The notes below the pieces were generated by a model that was not told the DNA's origin, searched no databases, and worked only from the letters and a program-made list of their open reading frames with translations. A program made the position numbers and the translations under genes. 37,111 nt of DNA from positions 1 to 37,111 of the forward strand of contig CAYYIP010000021.1 of the NCBI GenBank assembly GCA_964472015.1. Direction: 5' to 3'. This document shows, piece by piece, positions 1-8,636 of this stretch (positions are counted from its first letter, which is position 1; each line of letters opens with the position of its first letter). The stretch comes from JAAYTD01 sp964472015 (lineage in GTDB: Bacteria > Bacteroidota > Ignavibacteria > Kapaibacteriales > UBA2268).

Positions 1-64
1 TAATATGCTATATGAACATTATAATTTAACAGAAGACGAAATAAAAGAAATAGAATTAATATAA
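1..64 (+). CDS. C-terminal end of a gene cut by the window edge, possibly an Eco57I/type IIG-like DNA methyltransferase
   Basis: An open frame enters from the left edge (codons begin at base 2) and stops at TAA 62-64. The last residues read LYEHYNLTEDEIKEIELI. The pattern LY.LYGLTEEEIKIVE is a familiar C-terminal ending of Eco57I-like and type IIG restriction-modification methyltransferases, and this tail resembles it closely. Only about 20 residues are visible, so the assignment is an inference from a short motif. The gene converges on nuoE, with about 70 AT-rich bases between them. Confidence 0.4.
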   Translation, partial: NMLYEHYNLTEDEIKEIELI

Positions 65-136
65 ATAGTTATGATTTAAAAAAATAATAATATAAACATA
101 ACCTAATTATAAATATAAAAATTAATATTATATCTT

Positions 137-616
137 CTAATTTTCATATAACGATAATAGAATCATATCTATTTTTTCTATTGTCATATTTTCATAATAA
201 TTTTCATTAATCGCAACAATAGGAGCTTTTCCACATGCCCCTAGGCATTCTACTTCTTCTAAAGAAAATCTTCCATCTTCTGTAACTTGCATATTCTCAA
301 TACCTAATTTATTAGATATATATTTATATAACTCAACCCCTTTGTTCAACATACAAGATACGTTAGTACATACTTGAATATGATAACGTCCCATAGGTTT
401 TTTAAAGAACATAGTATAGAAAGTAACTACTCCCTCTACTTTAGAAGGCGAAACATTTAATATTTGCGATATATATATAATAAGATCTTTCGAAATCCAC
501 CCGAATTTTTTCTGCGCGAACCATAAAACAGGCATAATAGATGCATCTTTTTGTGGATATTTTTTTTGTATTTCTTTTATTTGCTCTAGTTCATCAGCAG
601 TAAATGATAGTTCCAT
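137..616 (-). CDS. nuoE: NADH-quinone oxidoreductase subunit E (24 kDa, 2Fe-2S)
   Basis: This is the 24 kDa subunit of the peripheral arm of respiratory complex I. With NuoF it forms the NADH-oxidising module and carries a 2Fe-2S cluster (N1a) in a thioredoxin-like fold. The four cluster ligands are visible as C83-x4-C88 (CTNVSC) and C124-x3-C128 (CLGAC). The N-terminal helical part contains the family segment VEGVVTFYTMF near residues 60-70. At 159 aa it is of normal length. The gene is not next to nuoF or the other nuo genes seen here; mtgA lies upstream with a 111-base gap, so it may have its own promoter. Two TAnnTTTG boxes in that gap support this weakly. The family call is secure. Confidence 0.95.
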   Translation of the reverse strand: MELSFTADELEQIKEIQKKYPQKDASIMPVLWFAQKKFGWISKDLIIYISQILNVSPSKVEGVVTFYTMFFKKPMGRYHIQVCTNVSCMLNKGVELYKYISNKLGIENMQVTEDGRFSLEEVECLGACGKAPIVAINENYYENMTIEKIDMILLSLYEN

Positions 617-646
617 AATGATTTAAATTATTAATAATTAATTTTT

Positions 647-662
647 CAAAATTACAAAAATA
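647..662 (-). promoter_or_regulatory. Candidate -7 promoter boxes upstream of nuoE
   Basis: Read on the minus strand, this stretch contains two adjacent matches to TAnnTTTG, the Bacteroidota -7 element: TAATTTTG (647-654) and TATTTTTG (655-662). They lie 31-46 bases before the nuoE start. No TTTG is found 19 bases upstream of either, and such boxes are not rare in AT-rich DNA, so this is only a candidate for a separate nuoE promoter. Confidence 0.3.
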
Positions 663-727
663 TTTAGTAAAAATAAATATAAATCTACTATTATAAATTA
701 TCCAATTAAACCTTATTTTTTATAAAA

Positions 728-1396
728 TTAATCTTCTTCTAATCTAATACTAGACATTCTTGCTTGTATTCTACTTGCTCTCTTTATAATATATCGTGAT
801 GGATTACTTGGCGAAAACTTTCTTGGATTAGGTAATACCGCAGCAAGTAAGGCCGATTCACGTTTAGTTAATTTAGATGCAGGTTTATTAAAATATTTTT
901 GGGATGCAGCCTCTGCTCCATAAACTCCATCTCCCCATTCAACAACATTAACATAAATTTCAAGAATTCTTTGTTTTCCCCAGACTGCTTCTATTAAAAC
1001 AGTAAAATATGCTTCTAATCCTTTTCTTATAAAATTACGTCCGTGCCATAAAAATACATTTTTTGCTGTCTGCATAGTGATAGTACTTGCCCCATGTACT
1101 CGTTTCCCTTTATGAATTTTATTATATCTTTTTGCTTGCTCCACTGCACGCCAATCAATTCCTTCATGTCTAAAAAATCTAGCGTCTTCCGCTGCAATAC
1201 AAGCACGAAATAAATTATTAGAAATATCATCATAACTACACCATTCTTTATCTATTCCTTTTGCACCATCAAACAACCTAAGAACCATTAATGGTGTAAT
1301 AGGTGGTGGTATGAATTTATAAAGAACAACAGTACAAGATGATGATACAACAAAAATAACAATAAAATAAAAAATAAATTTAAAAATTTTTTTCAT
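728..1396 (-). CDS. mtgA: Monofunctional peptidoglycan glycosyltransferase (GT51)
   Basis: The enzyme polymerises lipid II into glycan strands at the outer face of the inner membrane. An N-terminal hydrophobic anchor (about residues 5-28) precedes a single GT51 domain. The catalytic motif EDARFFRHEG is present with its glutamate at about residue 70. It is followed by GASTITMQTAKN and by ILEIYVNVVEWGDGVYGAEA, both GT51 hallmarks. There is no transpeptidase domain, and the 222-aa length fits MtgA rather than a bifunctional PBP. The frame extends one codon upstream to a TTG at 1397-1399, but the ATG at 1394-1396 is the more likely start. It lies between trmN6 and nuoE on the same strand. Confidence 0.93.
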   Translation of the reverse strand: MKKIFKFIFYFIVIFVVSSSCTVVLYKFIPPPITPLMVLRLFDGAKGIDKEWCSYDDISNNLFRACIAAEDARFFRHEGIDWRAVEQAKRYNKIHKGKRVHGASTITMQTAKNVFLWHGRNFIRKGLEAYFTVLIEAVWGKQRILEIYVNVVEWGDGVYGAEAASQKYFNKPASKLTKRESALLAAVLPNPRKFSPSNPSRYIIKRASRIQARMSSIRLEED

Positions 1397-1485
1397 CAAA
1401 ATTATATTTAATAAAATTATATATAAATAACTATATATAAATTTTTATTTAACAATAAATTAATATCTTACTATGTATTATATAA

Positions 1486-2238
1486 TTATAACCTTTGAAA
1501 TAAATGATATTCTTTTGTTAATTCTTTATATTGCTGTGTATAATTATTATATTCGTCTCTAAATATTAAAGTATCAATACTAATACTATTACATTTGTTT
1601 AAAGAAAAATACATAATATAACGTTTTGCTTTCAAATTAAAATTAGATTGTATTTTTAATAAATGTTTACAATACAGATTTTCATTCTCTGCAATATCAA
1701 TAAATTTTATTGCTTCATACAAAGGTAATATTACTGAAAATATAGAATCATAATTTAATAATTTCTTTACACAAATAACTAAATCAAAAAAACATAAATT
1801 ATCATTATGCCTACTCAAATTTCTATTACTTTTATGTGATTTAAAAGAATTAGTAAAAAAAGGAGGATTAGAAATAATTAAATCAAATTTTTCTTTACGT
1901 TTTACAGATTGAATAACAAATTCTTGTAGTGATATATTCAAAAAATTTATATTATTATATTCAAAATTATCTAAATTATTTAAGTTCTCATTAGCTTCAT
2001 TAATAGAATTTATATCTATATCAATGCCTACAATCTTAGCATTTCTATATTTTTGTGCCATCATAAAGGATAATATCCCGCATCCTGTTCCTATATCTAG
2101 AATGGTTTTTACATTATTATGACTTGTATATGCCCCTAATATCATACTGTCAGTACCAATTTTCATCGTACTATTAGTATGTTTTAATTTAAAATTTTTG
2201 AAATAAAAATAATTATTTAAATAAGAGTTTGTATACAT
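1486..2238 (-). CDS. trmN6: tRNA1(Val) (adenine-N6)-methyltransferase-like protein
   Basis: This is a class I SAM-dependent methyltransferase of the TrmN6 (YfiC) family, which makes m6A37 in tRNA-Val in E. coli. The family opening MKIGTDSMILGAY is present, then SAM motif I (LDIGTGCGILSFMMA) and the amino-methyltransferase motif NPPFF, which marks adenine/glutamine N-methylation. The frame is open up to an ATG at 2286 that overlaps the end of pyrD by 74 bases. I prefer the internal ATG at 2238, because it leaves about 24 residues before MKIGTD as in E. coli and gives 250 aa; the ATG at 2247 is also possible. Overlap with pyrD remains about 26 bases, suggesting translational coupling. The substrate is inferred from the family only. 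Confidence 0.82.
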   Translation of the reverse strand: MYTNSYLNNYFYFKNFKLKHTNSTMKIGTDSMILGAYTSHNNVKTILDIGTGCGILSFMMAQKYRNAKIVGIDIDINSINEANENLNNLDNFEYNNINFLNISLQEFVIQSVKRKEKFDLIISNPPFFTNSFKSHKSNRNLSRHNDNLCFFDLVICVKKLLNYDSIFSVILPLYEAIKFIDIAENENLYCKHLLKIQSNFNLKAKRYIMYFSLNKCNSISIDTLIFRDEYNNYTQQYKELTKEYHLFQRL

Positions 2239-3322
2239 TAAATCCATTTTTTGCAAAATTATCAAAAAATCCTGTGAACCATTCATTTAATAAAATTCCA
2301 TTGTTTTTAGAAATAATAATATCATCTAAAGAACTAATGCCCCCCGTTCTAATACAATGAAATTCATTTTGTAAATTCTTATTTTTAATATATTTAATTG
2401 CCTCAGCACATAAATTCAAAGAAGTATTTTTTAATATTTCACCACTTAATCCACCACCAAAAGTTTGAATAAAATATAGGAATAATTTTTTATCTTTTTC
2501 ATCAATATTATTTATATATTCGCCATAATTAATAGAAGTATTTCCAAAATTAATACCTGAAAATTTTAAATCAACTAATATATCTATCAAAGCAGGAATT
2601 ACTTCTATCTTTGTATCATTTGAAAACTTAACAATTATTGGAATGTTTCTATTGCATTTTTTTATAAAAAATTTAGAAATAAATTCTAACCTATCTATTA
2701 AAGACTGTGCCACAAGACCTACTTTTTTTTCATCACTATTATGTTCAACATTAGGACAACTTTCATTTAATTCTATAAAATCAACATTTGCTTTTTCATA
2801 TACTTTCAATCCTTCATACATTCCATATTGTTCATATTTATCATTATCAAAAGATACACTTATTCCAACAGGACATCCTTTTCTCTTTTCTATTTTTTTT
2901 AAAATATTAGCTACTGCCTCATGCCCTTTATTTGGTAATCCCATCCAATTAGATGCTGCTTTAGAATAAGGATATGGCATAAAAGGATGCAATATTAATT
3001 TTTTTTTGTTTCCTAAACGCATATTATATGTCGTTGTACCTGCTAAAAAAGCGCCTGCACCCATCTTATAACATAACTCATAACCTATTCCATCCTTAAA
3101 CATTCCTGCTGCATTAAATATACTATTATTAAATTCTATATCCCAGAGTTTTACTTTTAAATCTGTCGGTAATTTTACCAAACTAAATTTACTTTTAGTT
3201 AAATTTTTTAAAAATATCTTTCTAGAATTTGAATAAATAAAAGATATAAAATGAGGCGGAAATATTCCTATATAATTTCTAATTTTACTTTCATAATTGG
3301 CAATTTTTTCTATTAAAGTCAT
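2213..3322 (-). CDS. pyrD: Dihydroorotate dehydrogenase (class 1-like active site, with N-terminal extension)
   Basis: This FMN enzyme of pyrimidine synthesis oxidises dihydroorotate to orotate. FMN-barrel features include FNAAGMFKDG (about 69-78), SNWMGLPNKG (124-133) and a late TGGI phosphate-binding segment. The general base lies in NESCPNV: Cys189 occupies the position of the class 1 cysteine (NLSCPNV), whereas quinone-linked class 2 enzymes have serine (NVSSPNT). The 369-aa chain nevertheless carries about 60 residues before the barrel, more like class 2. The electron acceptor cannot be told from sequence alone, and no pyrK-like partner is in the window. pyrF lies about 8.5 kb away on the other strand. 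The 3' end overlaps trmN6. Confidence 0.85.
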   Translation of the reverse strand: MTLIEKIANYESKIRNYIGIFPPHFISFIYSNSRKIFLKNLTKSKFSLVKLPTDLKVKLWDIEFNNSIFNAAGMFKDGIGYELCYKMGAGAFLAGTTTYNMRLGNKKKLILHPFMPYPYSKAASNWMGLPNKGHEAVANILKKIEKRKGCPVGISVSFDNDKYEQYGMYEGLKVYEKANVDFIELNESCPNVEHNSDEKKVGLVAQSLIDRLEFISKFFIKKCNRNIPIIVKFSNDTKIEVIPALIDILVDLKFSGINFGNTSINYGEYINNIDEKDKKLFLYFIQTFGGGLSGEILKNTSLNLCAEAIKYIKNKNLQNEFHCIRTGGISSLDDIIISKNNGILLNEWFTGFFDNFAKNGFNVYKLLFK

Positions 3323-3424
3323 ATAAGGATATTTATTTATAAATTTGTTATTGATTGCATGCTAAATTATCTATTCAATTTATAATTAATTACTAAGTTA
3401 TTTTAATTAAAATATTTATTAAAA

Positions 3425-4567
3425 TTATGTTCTAGTTTTTAATATTGTTATTATTCCTAAAATAAAAAATAATATATTAGAACTCCATCCAACTAAAAAT
3501 GGCGAAATATCTATAGATAATCCTATTGGCTTAGATAATTGAAAACATATTAAATAAGAAAATGCAATAACCATAGCAGCCGCAATTTGTACTGCTAAAC
3601 CACCTCGTTTTTTTACCGATGCAAATGGCATTGCAAATAAAATTACAATAAAATTAGCTAATGGTAAAGCCTGTTCACTTCTATAATCAATTTCCATTTG
3701 TCTAATATCTTTTCCCCCCGTTTTTAATAATGTTATATAATCTTGCATCTCAGTGAACGTTAATTGATCCGTTTTCTTATTCATTTTTGCTAGTTGTTTA
3801 TAATTTATATTTATATCAATAGGCATCTTATCAAACTTTTCTAATTTAATTGTTTCATCATTCTCTATCGTTTTTATTATTCCATTAACAGCATCCCACG
3901 AATGATTTTCTGAATTCCACACTAATTGTTTTGCTTCTATTCGAGATTTAAGATAAGGTATTGATTTATTTTTTTTATTAGTTATATTAGAATTTTCTGC
4001 CCCAACTTTATTTTCTTTAAATGTATATATATAGTCTTCAATAATAACTCGCTGTGCTGTTTTATTATTAGCATCATAATACTGTATTAATACATTACGT
4101 TCTGGAGACGAACGGAAAGCAATATTAGTAATAAAATCATCACCAGAATGTTTATTTAAATAAATATGTTCTAGTCTAGCTTTTTCTTCATTAGCAGCAG
4201 GAACAATCCATCCATTAAATATATATTGCCCAAAACTTAAAATAATTCCTATTAAAGACATAGGAATTATAATTCTATATAAACTCATTCCCCCGCTTCG
4301 CATAGCAGTTAATTCATTGTTATTTGATAACTTCCCTGTAATTAATAAACAAGCAATTAAAACCGAAACAGGTGTTAATATTTTTAATATTTCAGGTAAA
4401 TATATAATATAGTACTTTATTATAATCTCTAAACTAACATTATTATCAATAAACTTATCTAAGGTTTCCATTAAGTTCACGACAATAAATATTACACACA
4501 AGGCTATTATAGTAAATATTAAAGTAAAAATAATTTGTCTAAGTATATATCTGTCAAGTTTAAACAT
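3425..4567 (-). CDS. LptF/LptG-family permease for lipopolysaccharide export
   Basis: LptF and LptG are the membrane subunits that, with the LptB ATPase, extract LPS from the inner membrane and pass it to the periplasmic bridge. The 380-aa protein has the family layout: hydrophobic helices in the first about 120 residues, a large periplasmic region (about 125-290), then helices at the C-terminus. The cytoplasmic coupling segment ELTAMRSGGMSLYRI near residue 80-95 is characteristic and rather LptF-like, but telling LptF from LptG needs a phylogeny. It follows nuoL by 108 bases, a gap holding a perfect 12-bp inverted repeat, and precedes pyrD. An LPS-type outer membrane is implied. Confidence 0.85.
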   Translation of the reverse strand: MFKLDRYILRQIIFTLIFTIIALCVIFIVVNLMETLDKFIDNNVSLEIIIKYYIIYLPEILKILTPVSVLIACLLITGKLSNNNELTAMRSGGMSLYRIIIPMSLIGIILSFGQYIFNGWIVPAANEEKARLEHIYLNKHSGDDFITNIAFRSSPERNVLIQYYDANNKTAQRVIIEDYIYTFKENKVGAENSNITNKKNKSIPYLKSRIEAKQLVWNSENHSWDAVNGIIKTIENDETIKLEKFDKMPIDININYKQLAKMNKKTDQLTFTEMQDYITLLKTGGKDIRQMEIDYRSEQALPLANFIVILFAMPFASVKKRGGLAVQIAAAMVIAFSYLICFQLSKPIGLSIDISPFLVGWSSNILFFILGIITILKTRT

Positions 4568-4587
4568 AAAGTTTCTACCATTTATTT

Positions 4588-4644
4588 AAAATCGCATACT
4601 ATTATTATTAATTATTTAAAATTAATATAACCGTATGCGATTTT
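4588..4644 (-). repeat. Perfect 12-bp inverted repeat between nuoL and lptF/G
   Basis: Arms AAAATCGCATAC (4588-4599) and GTATGCGATTTT (4633-4644) are exact reverse complements enclosing 33 AT-only-like bases. The arms hold unusually many G/C for this neighbourhood. In the direction of transcription (minus) no U-tract follows the stem, and the distal arm is only 20 bases before the lptF/G start. It may be an operator, an attenuator-like stem or an mRNA-processing site rather than a simple intrinsic terminator; on the plus strand a T-run lies a little downstream. Confidence 0.5.
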
Positions 4645-4675
4645 AATCTATATGTTTTTTTTATATATAAAATTA

Positions 4676-6778
4676 CTAATAAATCAAAAGTATTAATAAT
4701 ATAAAACCAATTAGAGATAATGCTATATAGGTTTGAACATTTCCAGTTTGAAACTTACGTCCTAAATTCCCAAAAACAGCAATCAATTTTGCAATACCAT
4801 TAATAATACCATCAATTATAATATCATCAAATTTACCAACAATATAAGCAATCAAATTTGTTATTTTTGCAACACCATTAACAATTCCGTCAATAATATG
4901 CAAGTCAAACCACGATAACATTTTTGAAAATAATACAGTCCCCCCAATAAATGTTTTCTCATATATTTCATCAATATACCATTTATTATAAGATAAATTA
5001 TATAGTGGTTTTATTCTGTTTGCAACTTTATCAGCATCAATTTTACGCCATTGATAAACTACAAACGCAAGTAGAATACCAATACCTGCAATCATAATCG
5101 ATAAAATCATAGCAGTAATATGTTGATGATGCATTTCTTCTGCAAAAATATTAAGATAACTATGACTCGATTTTTCCAATGTTACATTATTATCTATACT
5201 AGGAGTAATAAAATCAAATTGATATTCAGCCGGGACAACATTTGCAGGCGTTTGTATTCTATTTAAAAACCAACCACTATCAGCATTGAACGGATTTGGC
5301 GAATAAATAAACCAAACAGAAAGTGCTACTAATACAATTAAAGGCGTTAATATAGACCATTTATTTTCTTTAGTATTCTTTGCTATATCAGTTCTTGGAG
5401 TCCCATGGAATGCAGAAATACAAAGTCTAAACATATAAAAAGCAGTCATTAAAGCAGCAGTAAAACCTGCAACTGGAATAAACCAATGCCCACTTAAATT
5501 ACCAAAAGCAATAGTTCCCGCAAGAATTCCATCTTTGCTCAAAAAACCAGAAGTAAAAGGTACACCTGCAATCGCAACCGTAGCAATTAAAAAAGTAATA
5601 TATGTAATAGGCATCGTTTTACGAATACCTCCCATATTTCTTATATCTTGTGGATCTAAATGATGTTCATTTGCATTATGCATTGAAATATGCATCGCAT
5701 GAATAACAGACCCCGCAGTAAGAAATAAACAAGCCTTAAACCACGCATGTGTAACTAAATGAAAAAATCCAAGTGACCAAGCACCTACACCTATACCCAT
5801 AACCATAAAACCAAGCTGACTAACCGTTGAATAAGCAAGAACTTTCTTAAAATCATTTTGAGTTATTGCAATAGTCGCTGCTAAAAAGGCAGTTATAGCC
5901 CCAATATAAGCAACAAAAATAAGTGCATCACTAGATAATATAGGAAATATACGAGCAGTTAAATAAACTCCGGCAGCAACCATCGTAGCAGCATGAATAA
6001 GTGCACTCACAGGTGTAGGACCTTCCATTGCATCAGGTAACCAAACATGTAATGGAAATTGAGCCGATTTACCAATAGCGCCCATAAATAAACAAATACC
6101 TAAAACTGTTAGTATTGTGCCACTATCAAAAGGTAAATTCCCAGCTCCTATCTGAGCATAAACATCATCAAACATTAAATTTCCAAAAGCAAAAAAACAA
6201 ATTAATATACCTATTAAAAATCCAAAATCACCTATACGATTAGTTATAAAAGCTTTTTTACCAGCATTCGAAGCGCTATCTTTTTCATACCAGAATCCTA
6301 TTAATAGATAAGATGAAATACCAACAAGTTCCCAGAAAATATACATATTTAAAAAGTTATTTGCTAATACAATGCCTAACATTGAAAATGTAAATAAACT
6401 TAAATAAGCATAATATAAAGGATATCTTTTATCATCTTTCATATATTCAGTTGAAAAAAGATGCACCAAAGCACTAATTAAAGTAACTACTAACAACATA
6501 ACAGCTGTTAAATTATCAATACCAAGTCCAAGCTGAATAGCATTATTACCAAGTAAAAACCATTCAAATTTCCATTGTAACATTGGCTCTTTAGGAAATA
6601 AAATAAGCTTATTATATCCTATAATTAAAGATAAAATAAAATCAATAACAAGAACTGAAAATCCTAACCAACCAGCTCCTCGTCCGAGTCTTTTTTGATT
6701 AAAAATTATCAGAACAAAACTGAGAAATGGTAACAATAATATTACCGCCGATATTGTAAGTAAATTATCAAAAGTCAT
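4676..6778 (-). CDS. nuoL: NADH-quinone oxidoreductase subunit L
   Basis: NuoL is the distal antiporter-like membrane subunit of complex I that takes part in proton pumping. The 700-aa sequence is hydrophobic throughout. The key transmembrane glutamate lies in MYIFWELVGISSYLLIGFWYE (E150, matching the conserved E. coli E144). The conserved lysine is in GAIGKSAQFPLHVWLPDAM (K237), directly before EGPTPVSALIHAATMV. The C-terminal third fits the long amphipathic lateral helix and final membrane segment known for this subunit; it contains a near-duplicated IIDGI(V/I)NG.AK motif. It is longer than the roughly 610 aa of E. coli NuoL. It lies 126 bases after nuoI, where nuoJ and nuoK would be expected. 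Confidence 0.96.
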   Translation of the reverse strand: MTFDNLLTISAVILLLPFLSFVLIIFNQKRLGRGAGWLGFSVLVIDFILSLIIGYNKLILFPKEPMLQWKFEWFLLGNNAIQLGLGIDNLTAVMLLVVTLISALVHLFSTEYMKDDKRYPLYYAYLSLFTFSMLGIVLANNFLNMYIFWELVGISSYLLIGFWYEKDSASNAGKKAFITNRIGDFGFLIGILICFFAFGNLMFDDVYAQIGAGNLPFDSGTILTVLGICLFMGAIGKSAQFPLHVWLPDAMEGPTPVSALIHAATMVAAGVYLTARIFPILSSDALIFVAYIGAITAFLAATIAITQNDFKKVLAYSTVSQLGFMVMGIGVGAWSLGFFHLVTHAWFKACLFLTAGSVIHAMHISMHNANEHHLDPQDIRNMGGIRKTMPITYITFLIATVAIAGVPFTSGFLSKDGILAGTIAFGNLSGHWFIPVAGFTAALMTAFYMFRLCISAFHGTPRTDIAKNTKENKWSILTPLIVLVALSVWFIYSPNPFNADSGWFLNRIQTPANVVPAEYQFDFITPSIDNNVTLEKSSHSYLNIFAEEMHHQHITAMILSIMIAGIGILLAFVVYQWRKIDADKVANRIKPLYNLSYNKWYIDEIYEKTFIGGTVLFSKMLSWFDLHIIDGIVNGVAKITNLIAYIVGKFDDIIIDGIINGIAKLIAVFGNLGRKFQTGNVQTYIALSLIGFILLILLIY

Positions 6779-6904
6779 AATATATATATTTATTTATTAT
6801 TTTAATTTTACAAAATTAATATTTTAATTTAATTAGATTATTATTAATTTAATTATTTAATTATTTAATCTATATTATATTATATTATATTATTATAATC
6901 TATA
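6779..6904. repeat. Low-complexity AT spacer with pentanucleotide repeats between nuoI and nuoL
   Basis: The 126 bases between nuoI and nuoL are almost pure A/T. They include runs of a TATTA-type pentamer (about 6871-6895) flanked by two copies of a 13-base direct repeat (6866-6878 and 6896-6908, period 30), the second running into the nuoI stop codon. No reading frame of note is present. This is exactly where nuoJ and nuoK sit in the common gene order. Confidence 0.6.
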
Positions 6905-7447
6905 TTATTTATCAATATTTGTTGCGTCGGAAGCCCCCCGTTTTTCAGCATCAAATTTTTCAAGTAATTCTTTTTTCTTTTCAACTTCTTCTGGAGTTAA
7001 TTTAGAAAAACTATATATGAGTTTTTCCCGACTATAAGTACTATAATCAAAAATTGCTGTTCTATAAATAGCACCTGTATTGCAACTTTCCTCACATAAC
7101 ATACAAAAACAACATAATGCAAAATCAATATCAAATTTTGAAACAATTAATTTCTTTGGGTTACCATTTTCATCTAAAACAGGATTAGGATCATTAGGAA
7201 CTGCCTTTATAATCTCTATGTCTATACAACCAACAGGACAATTTTTAGAACATAATTGACATCCTAAACACTTCCCCATATCAACATAAATTCTATTACG
7301 TGTAGATTCAGGAAGAGAAGGATACGGATCATATTGTTCCGGATAACGTTTAGTAACCTTAGGTTTAAATATATAACTTGAAGTAATTTTAATGCCTTGC
7401 AAAGGTGTAATAAAACCAGCAAAAATATTTTTTAAATATTGCAACAT
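6905..7447 (-). CDS. nuoI: NADH-quinone oxidoreductase subunit I (two 4Fe-4S clusters)
   Basis: NuoI carries clusters N6a and N6b in the connecting module of complex I. Two ferredoxin motifs are visible: C60-x2-C63-x2-C66-x3-C70 (CLGCQLCSKNCP) and C112-x2-C115-x2-C118-x3-C122 (CCFCMLCEESCN). In the second motif the usual proline after the last cysteine is asparagine, and there is an extra cysteine (C113). At 180 aa, with an N-terminal amphipathic stretch and a charged C-terminal tail, the size is normal. It lies 52 bases after nuoH on the same strand, in the canonical H-I order, probably in one transcript. Confidence 0.96.
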   Translation of the reverse strand: MLQYLKNIFAGFITPLQGIKITSSYIFKPKVTKRYPEQYDPYPSLPESTRNRIYVDMGKCLGCQLCSKNCPVGCIDIEIIKAVPNDPNPVLDENGNPKKLIVSKFDIDFALCCFCMLCEESCNTGAIYRTAIFDYSTYSREKLIYSFSKLTPEEVEKKKELLEKFDAEKRGASDATNIDK

Positions 7448-7499
7448 AATTTTTTATCTCTTTTATAAGATTAAAAATATTAAATTAATTAAAATATAA

Positions 7500-8552
7500 C
7501 TATAATGCTAACATTGTATAAAGTGCTATAGCAAAGAAACAAACAATACTTAGTGGTACTAATACTTTCCAAGTAGTATGCATCAACTGATCTACTCTTA
7601 ATCTAGGTAAAGTCCAACGAACAATAATTTGAAGTACTACTATTCCGAACGCTTTTCCTACAAACCATACAGGATGTAACCAAGAATAATTTAAGAAATC
7701 ACCGAAAGGAGAATTCCACCCGCCAAGAAACATAACCGTTATAAGCGCAGATACAATAAACATATTTGTATATTCAGCAAGATAAAACATTGCAAATTTC
7801 ATTCCTGAATATTCAGTAGAATATCCTGCAACTAGTTCTGATTCACCTTCTGGTAAATCAAAAGGAGTTCTATTTGTTTCAGCCAAAGTTGCAATAAAAT
7901 ACATAATGAAAAGTGCTAAAGTAAAAGGTAATATAAATAACTTTGTAATATCACCTGAACCACCAAATATATTCCAATCCCAAAACCATCCACTTTGACT
8001 AGAAATAATAGTTTGCATATCAAGAGAACCATTAAGTGCTGCAATAGAAAGCAAACAAATAGAAATAGGTATTTCATAACTTACCATCTGTGCAGCCGCA
8101 CGCATCGAACCCAACAGTGAGTATTTATTATGCGAAGCCCAACCACCAATAATTATACCAACTACACCAAATGCACTAACAGCAAAGACATAAAAAATAC
8201 CAACATTTAAACTTGAAGGTATAAGTAATTCCCCAAAAGGAATAACTGCAAATGCCATCAAAGCACCCATAAAAACAATAAAAGGTGCTAAATTAAACAA
8301 TACCTTATCAGCTCTATCTGGCGTTACATTCTCTTTTTGTAATAACTTAATAACTTCTATTAAAGGCTGACCTACCCCATGCCAAGTATTACGCCACGGC
8401 CCATAACGACGTTGCATCCAAGCAGATATTTTTAATTCTGCAAGAATTGCTATAAGTGAATATACGGTAATAAAAAGTATTACAATTATAGCCGAAACAG
8501 CATAGCCAATAAAATTATTACCCAATAATGAATAAATTATATTCCCTTCCAT
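7500..8552 (-). CDS. nuoH: NADH-quinone oxidoreductase subunit H
   Basis: NuoH is the membrane subunit that forms much of the quinone-binding chamber at the junction of the two complex I arms. Family signatures are clear: AWMQRRYGPWRNTWHGVGQP (about 45-64), GGWASHNKYSLLGSMRAAAQ and the loop ETNRTPFDLPEGESELVAGY rich in conserved acidic residues. Its 350 aa are of normal length, with multiple hydrophobic helices. It is the first nuo gene of this minus-strand run. Upstream, 84 bases separate it from the RDD protein; I see no good promoter match there. Confidence 0.97.
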   Translation of the reverse strand: MEGNIIYSLLGNNFIGYAVSAIIVILFITVYSLIAILAELKISAWMQRRYGPWRNTWHGVGQPLIEVIKLLQKENVTPDRADKVLFNLAPFIVFMGALMAFAVIPFGELLIPSSLNVGIFYVFAVSAFGVVGIIIGGWASHNKYSLLGSMRAAAQMVSYEIPISICLLSIAALNGSLDMQTIISSQSGWFWDWNIFGGSGDITKLFILPFTLALFIMYFIATLAETNRTPFDLPEGESELVAGYSTEYSGMKFAMFYLAEYTNMFIVSALITVMFLGGWNSPFGDFLNYSWLHPVWFVGKAFGIVVLQIIVRWTLPRLRVDQLMHTTWKVLVPLSIVCFFAIALYTMLAL

Positions 8553-8636
8553 AATATATAATAAAAACTATATTAGTAAAAACTTAATAATAAAAGAATG
8601 CAACAAATACTATTTAATTCTTTTTTAATTCTTTAT

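Noticed and set aside
1397..1399. TTG start of mtgA one codon before the ATG
   Set aside because: The adjacent ATG at 1394-1396 is the better start, and the difference is a single residue.
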